DNA of 64,000 nucleotides, from the NCBI RefSeq assembly GCF_007860125.1, contig NZ_SJPW01000002.1, positions 186,001-250,000 of the forward strand. Direction: 5' to 3'. The stretch is from Rubripirellula tenax (lineage in GTDB: Bacteria > Planctomycetota > Planctomycetia > Pirellulales > Pirellulaceae). Below the pieces are notes generated by a model that saw nothing but the letters and a program-made list of their open reading frames with translations, searched no databases and was not told where the DNA came from. How positions within the stretch are numbered: the first letter of the stretch is position 1; each line of letters starts with the position of its first letter. Below are positions 35,082-44,359 of the stretch, piece after piece. The position numbers were made by a program, and so were the translations under genes.

Positions 35082-35235
35082 CCAAAATTCACAAAAAGTA
35101 ATTCGCAACACGCGAGGTTGAACGAACACACAGAGGATTTGACTTTCGACAACCGACGCCGTTACACTGCCGCCTCCGTGAAAAAGCGAAGCTGTCGAAA
35201 GCTTATCGCTGAACTTCGTTTCGGTGGGGTACAAG

Positions 35236-36963
35236 ATGCTTCGATCGTATTTAGAACCGTGGGCATTATCATCACTGGTCGCGATCACATCCGTTTCGGA
35301 TCTGCCCGGCCAGGGTCCCGTCGTGGTCACCATGCTTGACCAGCAAGGCGTGTACATTGACTTGGACTCAAACCCGACACCAACGGCGGGCGATGGTGTC
35401 GTTGAACCAGGAAACGAACTCATTCAACGCCGAACGCCGGGGCAAGCCACTAGTGAATACCGCGGTGTATTGGCTGAGTTCGATTTATCGGGACTCAACC
35501 CTGATGGCATCTTCGCCGCTCGCGTGACAGGAACGGTCTCGGCCGAACCGTCGGCCGGCATCGCCGAAGTCAGGGATTTCGGCACAGGCCTCTATCGCGG
35601 CGATGGCATGGTGCAAGCTGCGGACGTTTTTGAAGCCTCGGTTGCTGCAACGGATTCCTTCATTCCTACGTTTTCGCTCAACACCGCCACCGATGCATCG
35701 GTCAACTTCACGCGTGACGTTACATTCGAGCTTCGCGATATCGCTCGTGGCGGATCGGCGGCGATGGGCGTCAAAGTACAGGGCACAAATACGCACGCCG
35801 GCATTTCTTCGCTGAATCCGATTTCGCTTGAGGTCACCGAGTATTTTGCGAACCCGTTCGATTCGGTTCCCGATATTGGCACCATGTCTGGCTTGGCATT
35901 TCGAGGGCAGCAACAGGAATTTGTTTCAAATGGTGAGACGAAACTATTCGAGGATCTCGAAAGTACGTTTGAAGTACGCCGCAACGGCGACAACAGCTTG
36001 ACGGGCTATGTGAACCTGAACGCAGGAATCGGTCGCGAGTTTTGGTTCCTTCGGATCGCCGCGCCCGACGACGCGCTGCTTCAAGCCGGCGACAGTTTTA
36101 CCAATGCGGGTGACTATCCGTTTCATGCGGATGGTGAAGCAGGATTGAGTTTCAGTGGCGATGGCAGGGCGTTTTCAACCTCAACCGGCGGATTCACCGT
36201 ACACCAATTGGTTTATGGGGCTGGCAATACGGTCGAAAGTTTGGACGTCGAATTCTTTGCGCGTGAAGCAAACCGGCTCGGCGCCCCATCTATGTTTGGT
36301 CGTTACCAATTCAATGTCGTTGCGGTGCCCGAGCCGACGACTGGGCTAGCACTATTGATGGGCGGTGCGGCGGTCATTGCATGGCGCCGCCATCGGACCC
36401 GTCCCGACTCGCATCGCCTCGCCTCGCCTCGCCTGATTGGTGGATCGCGAAGTTCGGTTAGACTGACGGTAGAGCCTTGCTTTGGCTGGCCCGCAGCTTT
36501 CTTAACCGTGCGAATCTGCTTTGTCGTTCCTCAACGCCACTCTTGTCTTCGGCGCCCTTGCCGCGATCGTTCCGATCGTGCTGCACTTGATCGCGCGCCG
36601 CGAGCCTCGCAAGGTTGTGTTCCCCTCGATTACATTCTTGACCAAGCGTTTCGAATCCAACCGCAGCCGAATGCGGGTGCGCCGTTGGTGGTTGCTGGCG
36701 ATGCGTATCCTGGCCGTCATTGCCATGGCAATAGCGCTGGCACGACCGGCCATTCACCAATCGCTGTCGTTAACCTGGCTTACCATCGGAATGATCGTCG
36801 CCGCGGGCGGGGCAATGCTGGTGATGGCTTCGGTGGCGATCGCGAAGGGTCAATCGAGAAACGTGTCGGTCGGATTATTGAGTGGCGCAGTGGCTGCCAT
36901 CGTCGCGGCGGCAATCTGGGGGACTTACACGCTTGCGTCGGGGCCATCGGTGTCGATCGATGA
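35236..36963 (+). CDS. PEP-CTERM exported protein with read-through C-terminus
   Basis: The first ~390 residues form an exported beta-rich protein (signal about residues 1-27, MLRSYLEPWALSSLVAITSV) ending in a textbook PEP-CTERM sorting tail: VPEP, a hydrophobic helix (TTGLALLMGGAAVIAWR) and basic RRHR near residues 365-392. Such proteins should stop within a few residues. Here a (CGCCT)4 run at 36415-36434 keeps the frame open for ~175 further codons into the next gene, in a frame that looks non-coding. With five repeat copies a TGA at the repeat end would close it; with three, a TAG follows after eight codons. So the functional end is probably near 36434. PEP-CTERM proteins are processed by exosortase and surface-exposed. 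Confidence 0.65.
   Translation: MLRSYLEPWALSSLVAITSVSDLPGQGPVVVTMLDQQGVYIDLDSNPTPTAGDGVVEPGNELIQRRTPGQATSEYRGVLAEFDLSGLNPDGIFAARVTGTVSAEPSAGIAEVRDFGTGLYRGDGMVQAADVFEASVAATDSFIPTFSLNTATDASVNFTRDVTFELRDIARGGSAAMGVKVQGTNTHAGISSLNPISLEVTEYFANPFDSVPDIGTMSGLAFRGQQQEFVSNGETKLFEDLESTFEVRRNGDNSLTGYVNLNAGIGREFWFLRIAAPDDALLQAGDSFTNAGDYPFHADGEAGLSFSGDGRAFSTSTGGFTVHQLVYGAGNTVESLDVEFFAREANRLGAPSMFGRYQFNVVAVPEPTTGLALLMGGAAVIAWRRHRTRPDSHRLASPRLIGGSRSSVRLTVEPCFGWPAAFLTVRICFVVPQRHSCLRRPCRDRSDRAALDRAPRASQGCVPLDYILDQAFRIQPQPNAGAPLVVAGDAYPGRHCHGNSAGTTGHSPIAVVNLAYHRNDRRRGRGNAGDGFGGDREGSIEKRVGRIIEWRSGCHRRGGNLGDLHACVGAIGVDR
36415..36434. repeat. pentanucleotide repeat (CGCCT)4
   Basis: Four exact copies of CGCCT, in the last codons of the PEP-CTERM gene. 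Because the unit is not a multiple of three, a gain or loss of one copy moves the frame to a nearby stop; only the four-copy state reads far through. It may be phase-variable, a recent mutation, or an assembly error. Confidence 0.8.
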
Positions 36964-38926
36964 GAACGAACCGGTGGCGATTGCGATCGTGATGGACAAC
37001 TCACCGACATCGGCGTGGCGAGACGGCGAAGACGATCGAATCCGCCGGATGCAAGAATTGGCGGTGTGGCGAATTTCTCAAATTCCGCGATCCAGTCGCA
37101 TCGCCGTGCTGGATCGATCCGCCGCGCCACCAGCGTACTCGCTGGATGCCAGCGGTGCGATTTCGAAAATCGAACGGGTCGAACCAAGGCAAGTCGTTCA
37201 ATCATTGGCGGCGCGGATTGACGCGGCGGCCCGGTTGCTGCGCACCAATGACATCGAGAACCGGCAAATCTTGGTCATCACGGACTTAGCGACATCGACG
37301 TGGGACGAGTCGATGGCCGAAGCCGGCCTCGTCGATTCGCTGGGTGCCGAATCGCCGATCGGCTTGGCCGTGTTTGATCTCGGCCCGATGACCGGCACCA
37401 ACCGATCGTTATCGATTCCGAAGCTTGCCGACGCAACGCCACCGCTGGGGACACCGATTCCGATCTCGACGATCTTGACTCGCTCGCGAACCGATCAAAG
37501 CGACGACGATGCGTCGGCCACGTCGGTCATCGTTGAGCTTGAAATGTACGAATCCGACCCGTCGACTCCCGTGGTCCGCGACGGAAAGGTCGTCTATCCG
37601 AATGTGCGCAGTGTCGATCGAACCAGCGTCCGGCTTGCCGACGGTGGTTCAAGTGAGTTGCTAATGACGATTCCGTCGCTTCCATTAGGGACTCATCATG
37701 GCCGCGTTCGCTTGACCGGCGATGATGCATTGGCGATCGATGACGTGCGTCATTTCTCGTTGTCGGTGTTGCCGCCGTCGACGGTGTTGATCGTGAGCGA
37801 CGACGAACGCGAGTCGTACATTTTCTCGCAGGTGCTCGCGCCGACGTCGAACACCGCCGACGATGCAAGTTCCGAATTTCGTACCGAGCGCATCGGATCG
37901 ACGGACTTGGGCGTCGCGAGGTTGGCGGACTACGACGCCGTCGTCTTGCTCGATCCGTCGCCCGCAGTCCTGGGTGACCGTTCCATTGTCGATTACGTCG
38001 ACGGCGGTGGCGGCGTGTTGGTGGCGCTGGGCCCAGCAGCCGGCGACGAATCTGTTGAATCGCCGTTCGCGCCGCGATTGGTGCGCCGATGGCGATCGCC
38101 GGCCTCGGGGACTTTTTTGCAAACCATCGATACATCGCACCCAATCGTCGCCGCAGTCGCGTCCGATACGCCTTGGAACGACTTTCGCATCAACCAGTAT
38201 TGGCAGATCGAACCGGGGACGGGTGATTCGGTGTTGATGCAATACGCGGGAACCGATCATGCAGCGATCGTGGCGGCCGGTCGCGTCTTGACGCTGACAA
38301 CGCCCATCCCGGCCCGCGTTGACGCGACTCGCAAATGGAACGACTTGTTCGGAACAGACCCTTGGCCGGCGTGGCTGCTGATCCGCCAAAGTGTGGAGTT
38401 TCTGACGGGACGGGGCGACAACCAGGTGATGACCCTGGTGGGCCAACCCCACATCATCGAGTTGCCGGTCGCCGAATCGCCACAAGTCGCATCCGGCGCA
38501 GCGGAATCTGCGAACCAAACCCGCCTTCAACTCTTCCCCCCCAATGGCGAATCGCCCGTGCCGCTTGAAGTCAGCGCTTCGGCGACGCAGGTTGCCGTCG
38601 GCGAAGTCCGCTCGGCCGGTACGTATTGGCTGCGCGGTGGCGGGTTTTCCAGGGCCGGCGGCGAGGCTAGCAGGGGCGGAAGTTTGGGGTTCTCGGCCAA
38701 CCTGGGATCGGCGGCAATCACGACCGATCGAGCTGACAAGGGACTGCTGGACTCGATATTTGGGCCTGACGGCTATACCTTGGCCACGATGCGCGAGGAG
38801 ATCGAATTATCGGACAACCAATCGGCCACTCGAGTATCGTTGCATTCGCCCGCTATGCTGTTGGCGTTGATCATTTTTTTGCTGGAACAGGTTCTCGGGA
38901 ATCGGTTTTATCGCCGCGCTGCCTGA
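36521..38926 (+). CDS. BatA-type membrane protein (N-terminal BatA domain, VWA-like core)
   Basis: An 801-residue protein. The start TTG 36521 gives the family N-terminus SFLNATLVFGALAAIVPIVLHLIARR, the BatA aerotolerance-type domain with two helices and basic loop (FPSITFLTKRFESNRSRMR), followed by a helix ending in ALARP. Two more membrane segments follow (about residues 85-130). Then a VWA-like domain begins with AIVMDNSPTS, where D-x-S-x-T replaces the usual D-x-S-x-S. Beta-rich parts and a glutamine-amidotransferase-like region (LADYDAVVLLDPSP, GGGGVLVALG) precede a C-terminal helix (LLALIIFLLEQVLG). Part of the second MoxR system. Confidence 0.82.
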   Translation: MSFLNATLVFGALAAIVPIVLHLIARREPRKVVFPSITFLTKRFESNRSRMRVRRWWLLAMRILAVIAMAIALARPAIHQSLSLTWLTIGMIVAAGGAMLVMASVAIAKGQSRNVSVGLLSGAVAAIVAAAIWGTYTLASGPSVSIDENEPVAIAIVMDNSPTSAWRDGEDDRIRRMQELAVWRISQIPRSSRIAVLDRSAAPPAYSLDASGAISKIERVEPRQVVQSLAARIDAAARLLRTNDIENRQILVITDLATSTWDESMAEAGLVDSLGAESPIGLAVFDLGPMTGTNRSLSIPKLADATPPLGTPIPISTILTRSRTDQSDDDASATSVIVELEMYESDPSTPVVRDGKVVYPNVRSVDRTSVRLADGGSSELLMTIPSLPLGTHHGRVRLTGDDALAIDDVRHFSLSVLPPSTVLIVSDDERESYIFSQVLAPTSNTADDASSEFRTERIGSTDLGVARLADYDAVVLLDPSPAVLGDRSIVDYVDGGGGVLVALGPAAGDESVESPFAPRLVRRWRSPASGTFLQTIDTSHPIVAAVASDTPWNDFRINQYWQIEPGTGDSVLMQYAGTDHAAIVAAGRVLTLTTPIPARVDATRKWNDLFGTDPWPAWLLIRQSVEFLTGRGDNQVMTLVGQPHIIELPVAESPQVASGAAESANQTRLQLFPPNGESPVPLEVSASATQVAVGEVRSAGTYWLRGGGFSRAGGEASRGGSLGFSANLGSAAITTDRADKGLLDSIFGPDGYTLATMREEIELSDNQSATRVSLHSPAMLLALIIFLLEQVLGNRFYRRAA

Positions 38927-39134
38927 TCATTCAGCTTCGTGATCCTTCAACCGTCCGCCGATGCAAACTGAGCCCAATCCGAACAACCGGTACATCAAAT
39001 GCGACCCGATCGCCAATGGCACCCGGATCACGTTGGATTGAAGTAGACCACATACCGGGCGACCTGTAATTTAACCCAGCCAGCACACGCTCATCGATCC
39101 ACATCCGCTTCAGCCGATTTTGCAGATTCCCACA

Positions 39135-42100
39135 ATGAAACAGTCTTCCCTACTTGAGCGACGTGGACCGCTGGGGATGCCATACGCGTTGATGATTTTG
39201 GCGGCGTTCTTTTTCTGTTTGCCGGCTGCGTTTCGTGCCGCGCGTCTGAGTTTGAATGAGAAAGAAAACAACGTCAAAGACTGGTTGCCTTCGGACTTCC
39301 CCGAAACGGCCGAATTGGAATGGTTCGCCCAACACTTCGCCGGTGAAAGTTTTGTATTGGCGACTTGGGAAGGCTGCACCGTCGAAGATCAACGACTGAC
39401 GTTGTTGGCAAGCAAGTTGTTGCACGAATCGGAAGCTTACGATCCCTCGTCGGACTATCCGCCGGAGTTGGCGGCGACCTTTCGCCGCGCCAAAGCCGTC
39501 GGCAATGAATTAGGTTTGCTGCAAGGCGAAAACGACCACTTCGATTGGGGTGGCAAGAAAGAGAAGTGGCTGACGACACCGACCGGTCAATGGTATTACG
39601 TCACGCCCGACGGCAAGCTATTTCGATGGGAAGAATCGATGACGGGGCCGGCCGGCTTGGATCGATCCATCAAGCGAAGTCGCGGCAGCTTTGAACTCAG
39701 TGGTACGTTCGTCACCGCGTTCGGCGAAGCCCCCAGCGACCGTCCCGATTCACGGATGGTCAACCCGATCTACAACGACTTGTCCCTGTTGACGGCGACG
39801 CTATTCCATAGCGTCCAGACCGGTGAATCGATCGTCGCGGAACTGGCCAGCGAAGGCGGCCCGCTGTGGCCCATCGATTTGACGGACGAAGAACGCCGTG
39901 GCGCCGTCGCGAAACGTTTGGCGATCGAACGACTGACAGGAACATTGTTCGCGCCGGCGGTACCCACCCAGTTTTCGTGGACACCCGATGCGTTTCGCGC
40001 CGCATTGCCCGAAACACGTCGATCGGAATTTCCCGCCGATTTCGATGCATTGGCGACCGCCACACTGGATAGCCATTTGCAACGTCATTTCGGCGGTTCA
40101 CTCGATCAACTTCAAAGTGCAACAGATACCCAGAAGACAGAAGCGTGGTACGCCGTCTGGGACGCCATTGACGTTGAGCCGCCGCACCGCTTGACGTGCG
40201 TGTTGGTGACGTTGACGGATTTGGCGAAAGATAATCTCGTTTATGCCATCGGCCGAGGCGTGTTGGGACAACCCCGTGGCCGGCTGTTGACGCTGGCTGC
40301 CGATTCGGGGCTGACGCCGTCCCTTCCCCCATCGCTTGCTCCGCCACCGTTCAACGTTGCGCCGCCCGAAACGATCGGTGGCGCGCCGGCGCTTCGCATG
40401 GGTGGTCCACCGGTCGACAACATGGCGATCGACGAAGAAGGCAGCGTGACGTTGGTCCGCTTGGTCGGCTACAGCGTCCTTGTCGGCATTTTCTTGTCGT
40501 ACCTGTGTTTCCGCAGCATCAAAATCACATTGATGATCTTCATCGTCGGCGGCAGCTCGGCCATGCTTAGCATGGCAATGGTGTGGTGGACCGGCGGCAA
40601 AGTCGACGCGATTCTGTTGAGCATGCCATCGCTGGTCTATGTGCTTGGCCTTTCCGGTGCGATCCACGTCGTCAACTATTACCGCGACGAAGTTCGATCG
40701 CGTGGGCCTCAAGGGGCCGCCGGTCGAGCACTTCGCCACGCGGTCATTCCTTGCACGCTGGCTTCGCTAACAACTGCCATCGGACTGGTTTCGTTGGTGA
40801 CCAGCAACTTGGCGCCGATCAGCAACTTTGGGCTGTACGCGGCCATCGGTGTCATGTCGACACTCGGCATCCTGTTTTCATACTTGCCTGCCGCACTCCA
40901 AACGTTTGCACCGGCGGTATCGGACGGGAAAGCCAATGACCAGGACGAACTTGCCCCCGAAAGCGCGATCAGCCAGTGGTGGGCGAACTTTGGGCGTCAT
41001 GTCACCAACCATCATCGTATCGTCACCGTTGGCTGCTTGGTGGTTTTGTTCGCCTGTGCGATGGGAATGCGACACATCAAAACGTCGGTCCAGTTGCTGA
41101 AGCTGTTTGACGCGGATTCTCGCATCATCCACGACTATGCGTGGCTGGAAGAAAACTTTGGCAAGCTGGTGCCGATGGAGTTGGTCGTTCGCATCCCGCC
41201 GTCGATCCAATCCGAACACGAACGAACCGTTTCCGTCAAAACAGGCGAAACGGTCGAACCGCTCGACATTCTTCAACGTGTCGAAACGGTTTCGCGAATC
41301 CGTAGTGTCGTGCATCGAACACTGGGCGAACCGGGCATGGGAATCGTCGGCCAAGCGACCAGCGCCGATACGTTCTTGCCACCGCTGCCGGCGCCGAGCA
41401 ACAAATACAGTGCCGTTCGTGCAAAGTTCAATCGCGACCTGCTGGCGGCCGGGGACACGCTGCGTGACAACGACTATTTGAAGTTAGAGAAACGCGGCGT
41501 TTATGCCGACAGCGAACTGTGGCGAATCAGCTTGCGAGTCGCGGCGATTTCCGACGTCGACTATGGGCAATTCATTTCTACGCTGCGGACCGCCGTCGAA
41601 CCGGTGTTGCGTGCCTATGACACTCGTGATGCCGTCATGCGAGCATTGGAGAAGTCCGATTCGAAAGGGCCCGTGCTTGTCGTCGGCGCCAACCGGCCCA
41701 AGTCGCTGGCGATGACGAAATTGGTGTCTGATGACCACACAGAAATCCTAACGCGAAACACGTTCGTCGCGACACTTGGTGAACTCCTCGATGGCGAACC
41801 GATCAAGACGTCGACTTGGATCGACTTCACCGATGAACAAGCCAAAGAGTATCTTGCCAGCGACCGTTGGGCGAAAATCTTCGACAAATACGAAACGGTC
41901 GTGTGGCTGGGTGGCGAAGGTTTGACGCCCGAAGATTTTGCCGCCGCAAAAAATTTCATCAATGCGGATGCGATTCAAAATCGCGCCGTCTTATCCGCCA
42001 TCGCGGCCGAACAGATTCCAGATGTCGACGGCTCGGGCGCCATTCAAGTCATCTATACCGGCGTGATCCCGGTCGTCTACAAAGCCCAGCGGACGCTGCT

Positions 42101-42839
42101 TGTCAGCTTGGCCGATTCGATCGGGTTGGCGTTCGTATTGATTTGGATCGTGATGGTGATGCTGCTCAATCCCGGGCGGGCCCCGTATGGTTGGTTCACC
42201 GGACGCAACCTAGGTAACGGCATGATGGCCGGCATCATTGCGATGATTCCGAACGTCTTCCCCGTCCTGACCGTATTCGGATTGATGTGTCATTTCGATA
42301 TCGAAATTGACATCGGGACGATGATGACGGCTTCGGTCGCGATGGGGGTTGCGGTCGACGATACGATTCACTTTCTGTCATGGTTCCGTGACAACTTGGA
42401 CCGCGGGCTGTCGCGAGTCGAAGCGATCATCGAAACGTATCGTCGCGTGGGCCCCGCGATGACCCAAACGACATTTGTCGGCGGTTTGGGTTTGTTTGTA
42501 TTCGCACTGTCGACGTTCACGCCAACCCAGCGTTTCGGAACGTTGATGCTGGTGATGCTGGGCGCGGCGTTGATCGGTGACCTGGTGATGCTGCCGGCGT
42601 TGCTGGCTGGCCCACTGGGTCGATTCTTTAAGCCAAGGTTGGGTGCCGATGGCCAACCGCTGAAGTCTGCCGCGTCGGAGCTTCCCATGCCGGTGGACGA
42701 AGAAGCACGGGTCGATGCGGTGTACTCGAACAACCCGGTTGAAGGCGTGCCGCGACTCGATCGCCATGAAACGGCAAGCGGATCCACGCCGCTGAAGTCT
42801 CATTTGCCGTCGGATCGCGACTCGGCCGGACGACATTGA
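39135..42839 (+). CDS. MMPL/RND family exporter
   Basis: A 1234-residue inner-membrane protein with two RND halves: an N-terminal helix (PYALMILAAFFFCLPAAF), a large extracytoplasmic loop, a bundle of helices around residues 440-600 (VGIFLSYLCF, GLSGAIHVVNYYRDE, NFGLYAAIGVMSTLGILFSYLP), a second helix and loop after residue 635, and a second bundle around 990-1170 ending in LIGDLVMLPALLAGPLG. The second-bundle motif VAMGVAVDDTIHFLSWFRDN holds Asp residues typical of proton-driven RND helices. Such proteins export lipids or hydrophobic compounds; substrate unknown. A strong terminator follows. ATG 39135 chosen over TTG 39120. Confidence 0.88.
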   Translation: MKQSSLLERRGPLGMPYALMILAAFFFCLPAAFRAARLSLNEKENNVKDWLPSDFPETAELEWFAQHFAGESFVLATWEGCTVEDQRLTLLASKLLHESEAYDPSSDYPPELAATFRRAKAVGNELGLLQGENDHFDWGGKKEKWLTTPTGQWYYVTPDGKLFRWEESMTGPAGLDRSIKRSRGSFELSGTFVTAFGEAPSDRPDSRMVNPIYNDLSLLTATLFHSVQTGESIVAELASEGGPLWPIDLTDEERRGAVAKRLAIERLTGTLFAPAVPTQFSWTPDAFRAALPETRRSEFPADFDALATATLDSHLQRHFGGSLDQLQSATDTQKTEAWYAVWDAIDVEPPHRLTCVLVTLTDLAKDNLVYAIGRGVLGQPRGRLLTLAADSGLTPSLPPSLAPPPFNVAPPETIGGAPALRMGGPPVDNMAIDEEGSVTLVRLVGYSVLVGIFLSYLCFRSIKITLMIFIVGGSSAMLSMAMVWWTGGKVDAILLSMPSLVYVLGLSGAIHVVNYYRDEVRSRGPQGAAGRALRHAVIPCTLASLTTAIGLVSLVTSNLAPISNFGLYAAIGVMSTLGILFSYLPAALQTFAPAVSDGKANDQDELAPESAISQWWANFGRHVTNHHRIVTVGCLVVLFACAMGMRHIKTSVQLLKLFDADSRIIHDYAWLEENFGKLVPMELVVRIPPSIQSEHERTVSVKTGETVEPLDILQRVETVSRIRSVVHRTLGEPGMGIVGQATSADTFLPPLPAPSNKYSAVRAKFNRDLLAAGDTLRDNDYLKLEKRGVYADSELWRISLRVAAISDVDYGQFISTLRTAVEPVLRAYDTRDAVMRALEKSDSKGPVLVVGANRPKSLAMTKLVSDDHTEILTRNTFVATLGELLDGEPIKTSTWIDFTDEQAKEYLASDRWAKIFDKYETVVWLGGEGLTPEDFAAAKNFINADAIQNRAVLSAIAAEQIPDVDGSGAIQVIYTGVIPVVYKAQRTLLVSLADSIGLAFVLIWIVMVMLLNPGRAPYGWFTGRNLGNGMMAGIIAMIPNVFPVLTVFGLMCHFDIEIDIGTMMTASVAMGVAVDDTIHFLSWFRDNLDRGLSRVEAIIETYRRVGPAMTQTTFVGGLGLFVFALSTFTPTQRFGTLMLVMLGAALIGDLVMLPALLAGPLGRFFKPRLGADGQPLKSAASELPMPVDEEARVDAVYSNNPVEGVPRLDRHETASGSTPLKSHLPSDRDSAGRH

Positions 42840-42885
42840 TCTGATGCCCTTGATTCGGTAACTCGGATCGCCCCACTCGCAAATA

Positions 42886-42923
42886 AAAAAGCCTCGCCAG
42901 GAACGTTCCCGGCGAGGCTTTTT
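42886..42923. terminator. bidirectional intrinsic terminator
   Basis: AAAAAGCCTCGCC pairs with GGCGAGGCTTTTT across a 12-nt loop; the A-run and T-run serve as U-tracts for both strands. It lies between the convergent exporter (+) and oxidoreductase (-) genes and probably ends both transcripts. Confidence 0.92.
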
Positions 42924-42949
42924 CGTTGGTTTCGGAATCCCGATACGAC

Positions 42950-44260
42950 TTATGCAAACGGGCTGTACTTGCCGGGAACCGGAATCGGATACATGCCGTT
43001 TTCGCCTGGTCGGGCCGACGCTGGCACTTCGCTTTGCATGGTGAAGCTGTCGATTCCGGGCGCCAGTTCGCGGCCGGTTTCCAGCAACTCGTCCCACTTC
43101 ACGATCTTGCCGCTATAGCAGGCCTCGCGGCCAAGGATTGCGGTGAACGTCGAATGGGCACCGTACTCGCCTTCGTTGTAAATCTCGCCACGCATCAGAG
43201 CCTCGATCAAATCGTGTTGCTCTTGTTGGTGACCGTTCAAACGCTCGCCGGCAAACTTCCAGGCGTTCTCGCCAAAAATCTCGCCCGATGGATCGGCGGT
43301 TCCCTTGGTGCCTTGGACGAATTCACCGACGTGATTCCAACCGCCCGACAAGTGACGGCCTTGGCTGAACATCTTGGTTCCGTCGGGGAACGTGTACTCA
43401 CAAAACGTGTGATCGAAGATCTGTGACTTGGTCGCATCGCCGCCCATGCGCTGCGAGTTCGCACCCATCCCGTTGCACTCGACCGGGTACATGCCTTTGA
43501 CCCAGCAACCCACATCCAGGTTGTGAATGTGTTGTTCGCAAATCTGGTCACCGCAAACCCAATTGAAGTGGTACCAATTGTTGGTTTGAAACTCCATTTC
43601 GGTTTGGCCTTCGTTGCGGTTGCGATACCAAATGCCGCCACCGTTCCAGTAGACCTGTTGCGAAAGGACATCACCGATCGCGCCGCCGTGAATTCGTTCG
43701 ATGGTTTCCATGTACTGGGGTTCGTGACGGCGTTGCAGCCCGATCGCGACCATCAGATTCTTCTTTTTGGATTCTTCGACGCTGGCCAGAACACGGCGAA
43801 CTCCGACGGCGTCCGTGGCAACCGGCTTTTCCATGAAAATATGGCGGCCTTTGTTGACGGCATACTCGAACTGCTGTGGCTTGTATCCGGGCGGAGTTGC
43901 GATGATGACCAAATCGGCATCGACGTCGATCGCTGCTTTGTAGGCATCCAAACCGACAAAGACGCGTTCTGGTGGAACGTCGATCTTGCTCTTGTTTTCA
44001 CCACGTGAAAGCGCTTTGATCGCGTTCTCAGCATTCTTCGCGAACGCGTCCGCAACCGCGACCAACTTGACGTTGCCCTTGGAATTGAAAATCTGAGCCG
44101 CTGCACCGGTACCACGTCCGCCGCAACCGACCAACACGAATCGAATTTCATCGCTGCCGGCTGCGTGAGCCGTCTTTGCGATGGTGCTGGTCAAAGCCGC
44201 GCCGGCGGCGGCAGCCGTTGTGGTCTTCAAAAAAGAACGGCGATCGGGTGGGGTTTGCAT
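42950..44260 (-). CDS. Gfo/Idh/MocA family oxidoreductase, Tat-exported
   Basis: A 436-residue dehydrogenase. The N-terminus carries a twin-arginine signal (DRRSFLKTTTAAAAGAAL). The Rossmann domain begins RFVLVGCGGRGTGAA, and the family motif MEKPVATD (about residue 165) contributes the Lys that contacts NAD(P). GDQICEQHIHNLDVGCW (about 260-275) holds the usual C-terminal domain His. Planctomycetes have many such exported relatives that act on sugars or polyols with tightly bound NAD(P). ATG 44260 is the start; extra upstream codons precede the Tat motif without similarity. It is last in a minus-strand run. Confidence 0.92.
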   Translation of the reverse strand: MQTPPDRRSFLKTTTAAAAGAALTSTIAKTAHAAGSDEIRFVLVGCGGRGTGAAAQIFNSKGNVKLVAVADAFAKNAENAIKALSRGENKSKIDVPPERVFVGLDAYKAAIDVDADLVIIATPPGYKPQQFEYAVNKGRHIFMEKPVATDAVGVRRVLASVEESKKKNLMVAIGLQRRHEPQYMETIERIHGGAIGDVLSQQVYWNGGGIWYRNRNEGQTEMEFQTNNWYHFNWVCGDQICEQHIHNLDVGCWVKGMYPVECNGMGANSQRMGGDATKSQIFDHTFCEYTFPDGTKMFSQGRHLSGGWNHVGEFVQGTKGTADPSGEIFGENAWKFAGERLNGHQQEQHDLIEALMRGEIYNEGEYGAHSTFTAILGREACYSGKIVKWDELLETGRELAPGIDSFTMQSEVPASARPGENGMYPIPVPGKYSPFA

Positions 44261-44359
44261 GGATAGAAAATCCTTGAGGGGAGGTCGAAATTCGATTGGA
44301 ACCCCAATTGTAGACGCAAACTCGACCGCTTTGTACGTTTCAACGTAAGAAATCACCGC

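Noticed and set aside
37685-38530. 281-codon minus-strand frame opposite the BatA-type protein
   Set aside because: Antisense to a gene with clear helices and family N-terminus; no motif of its own.
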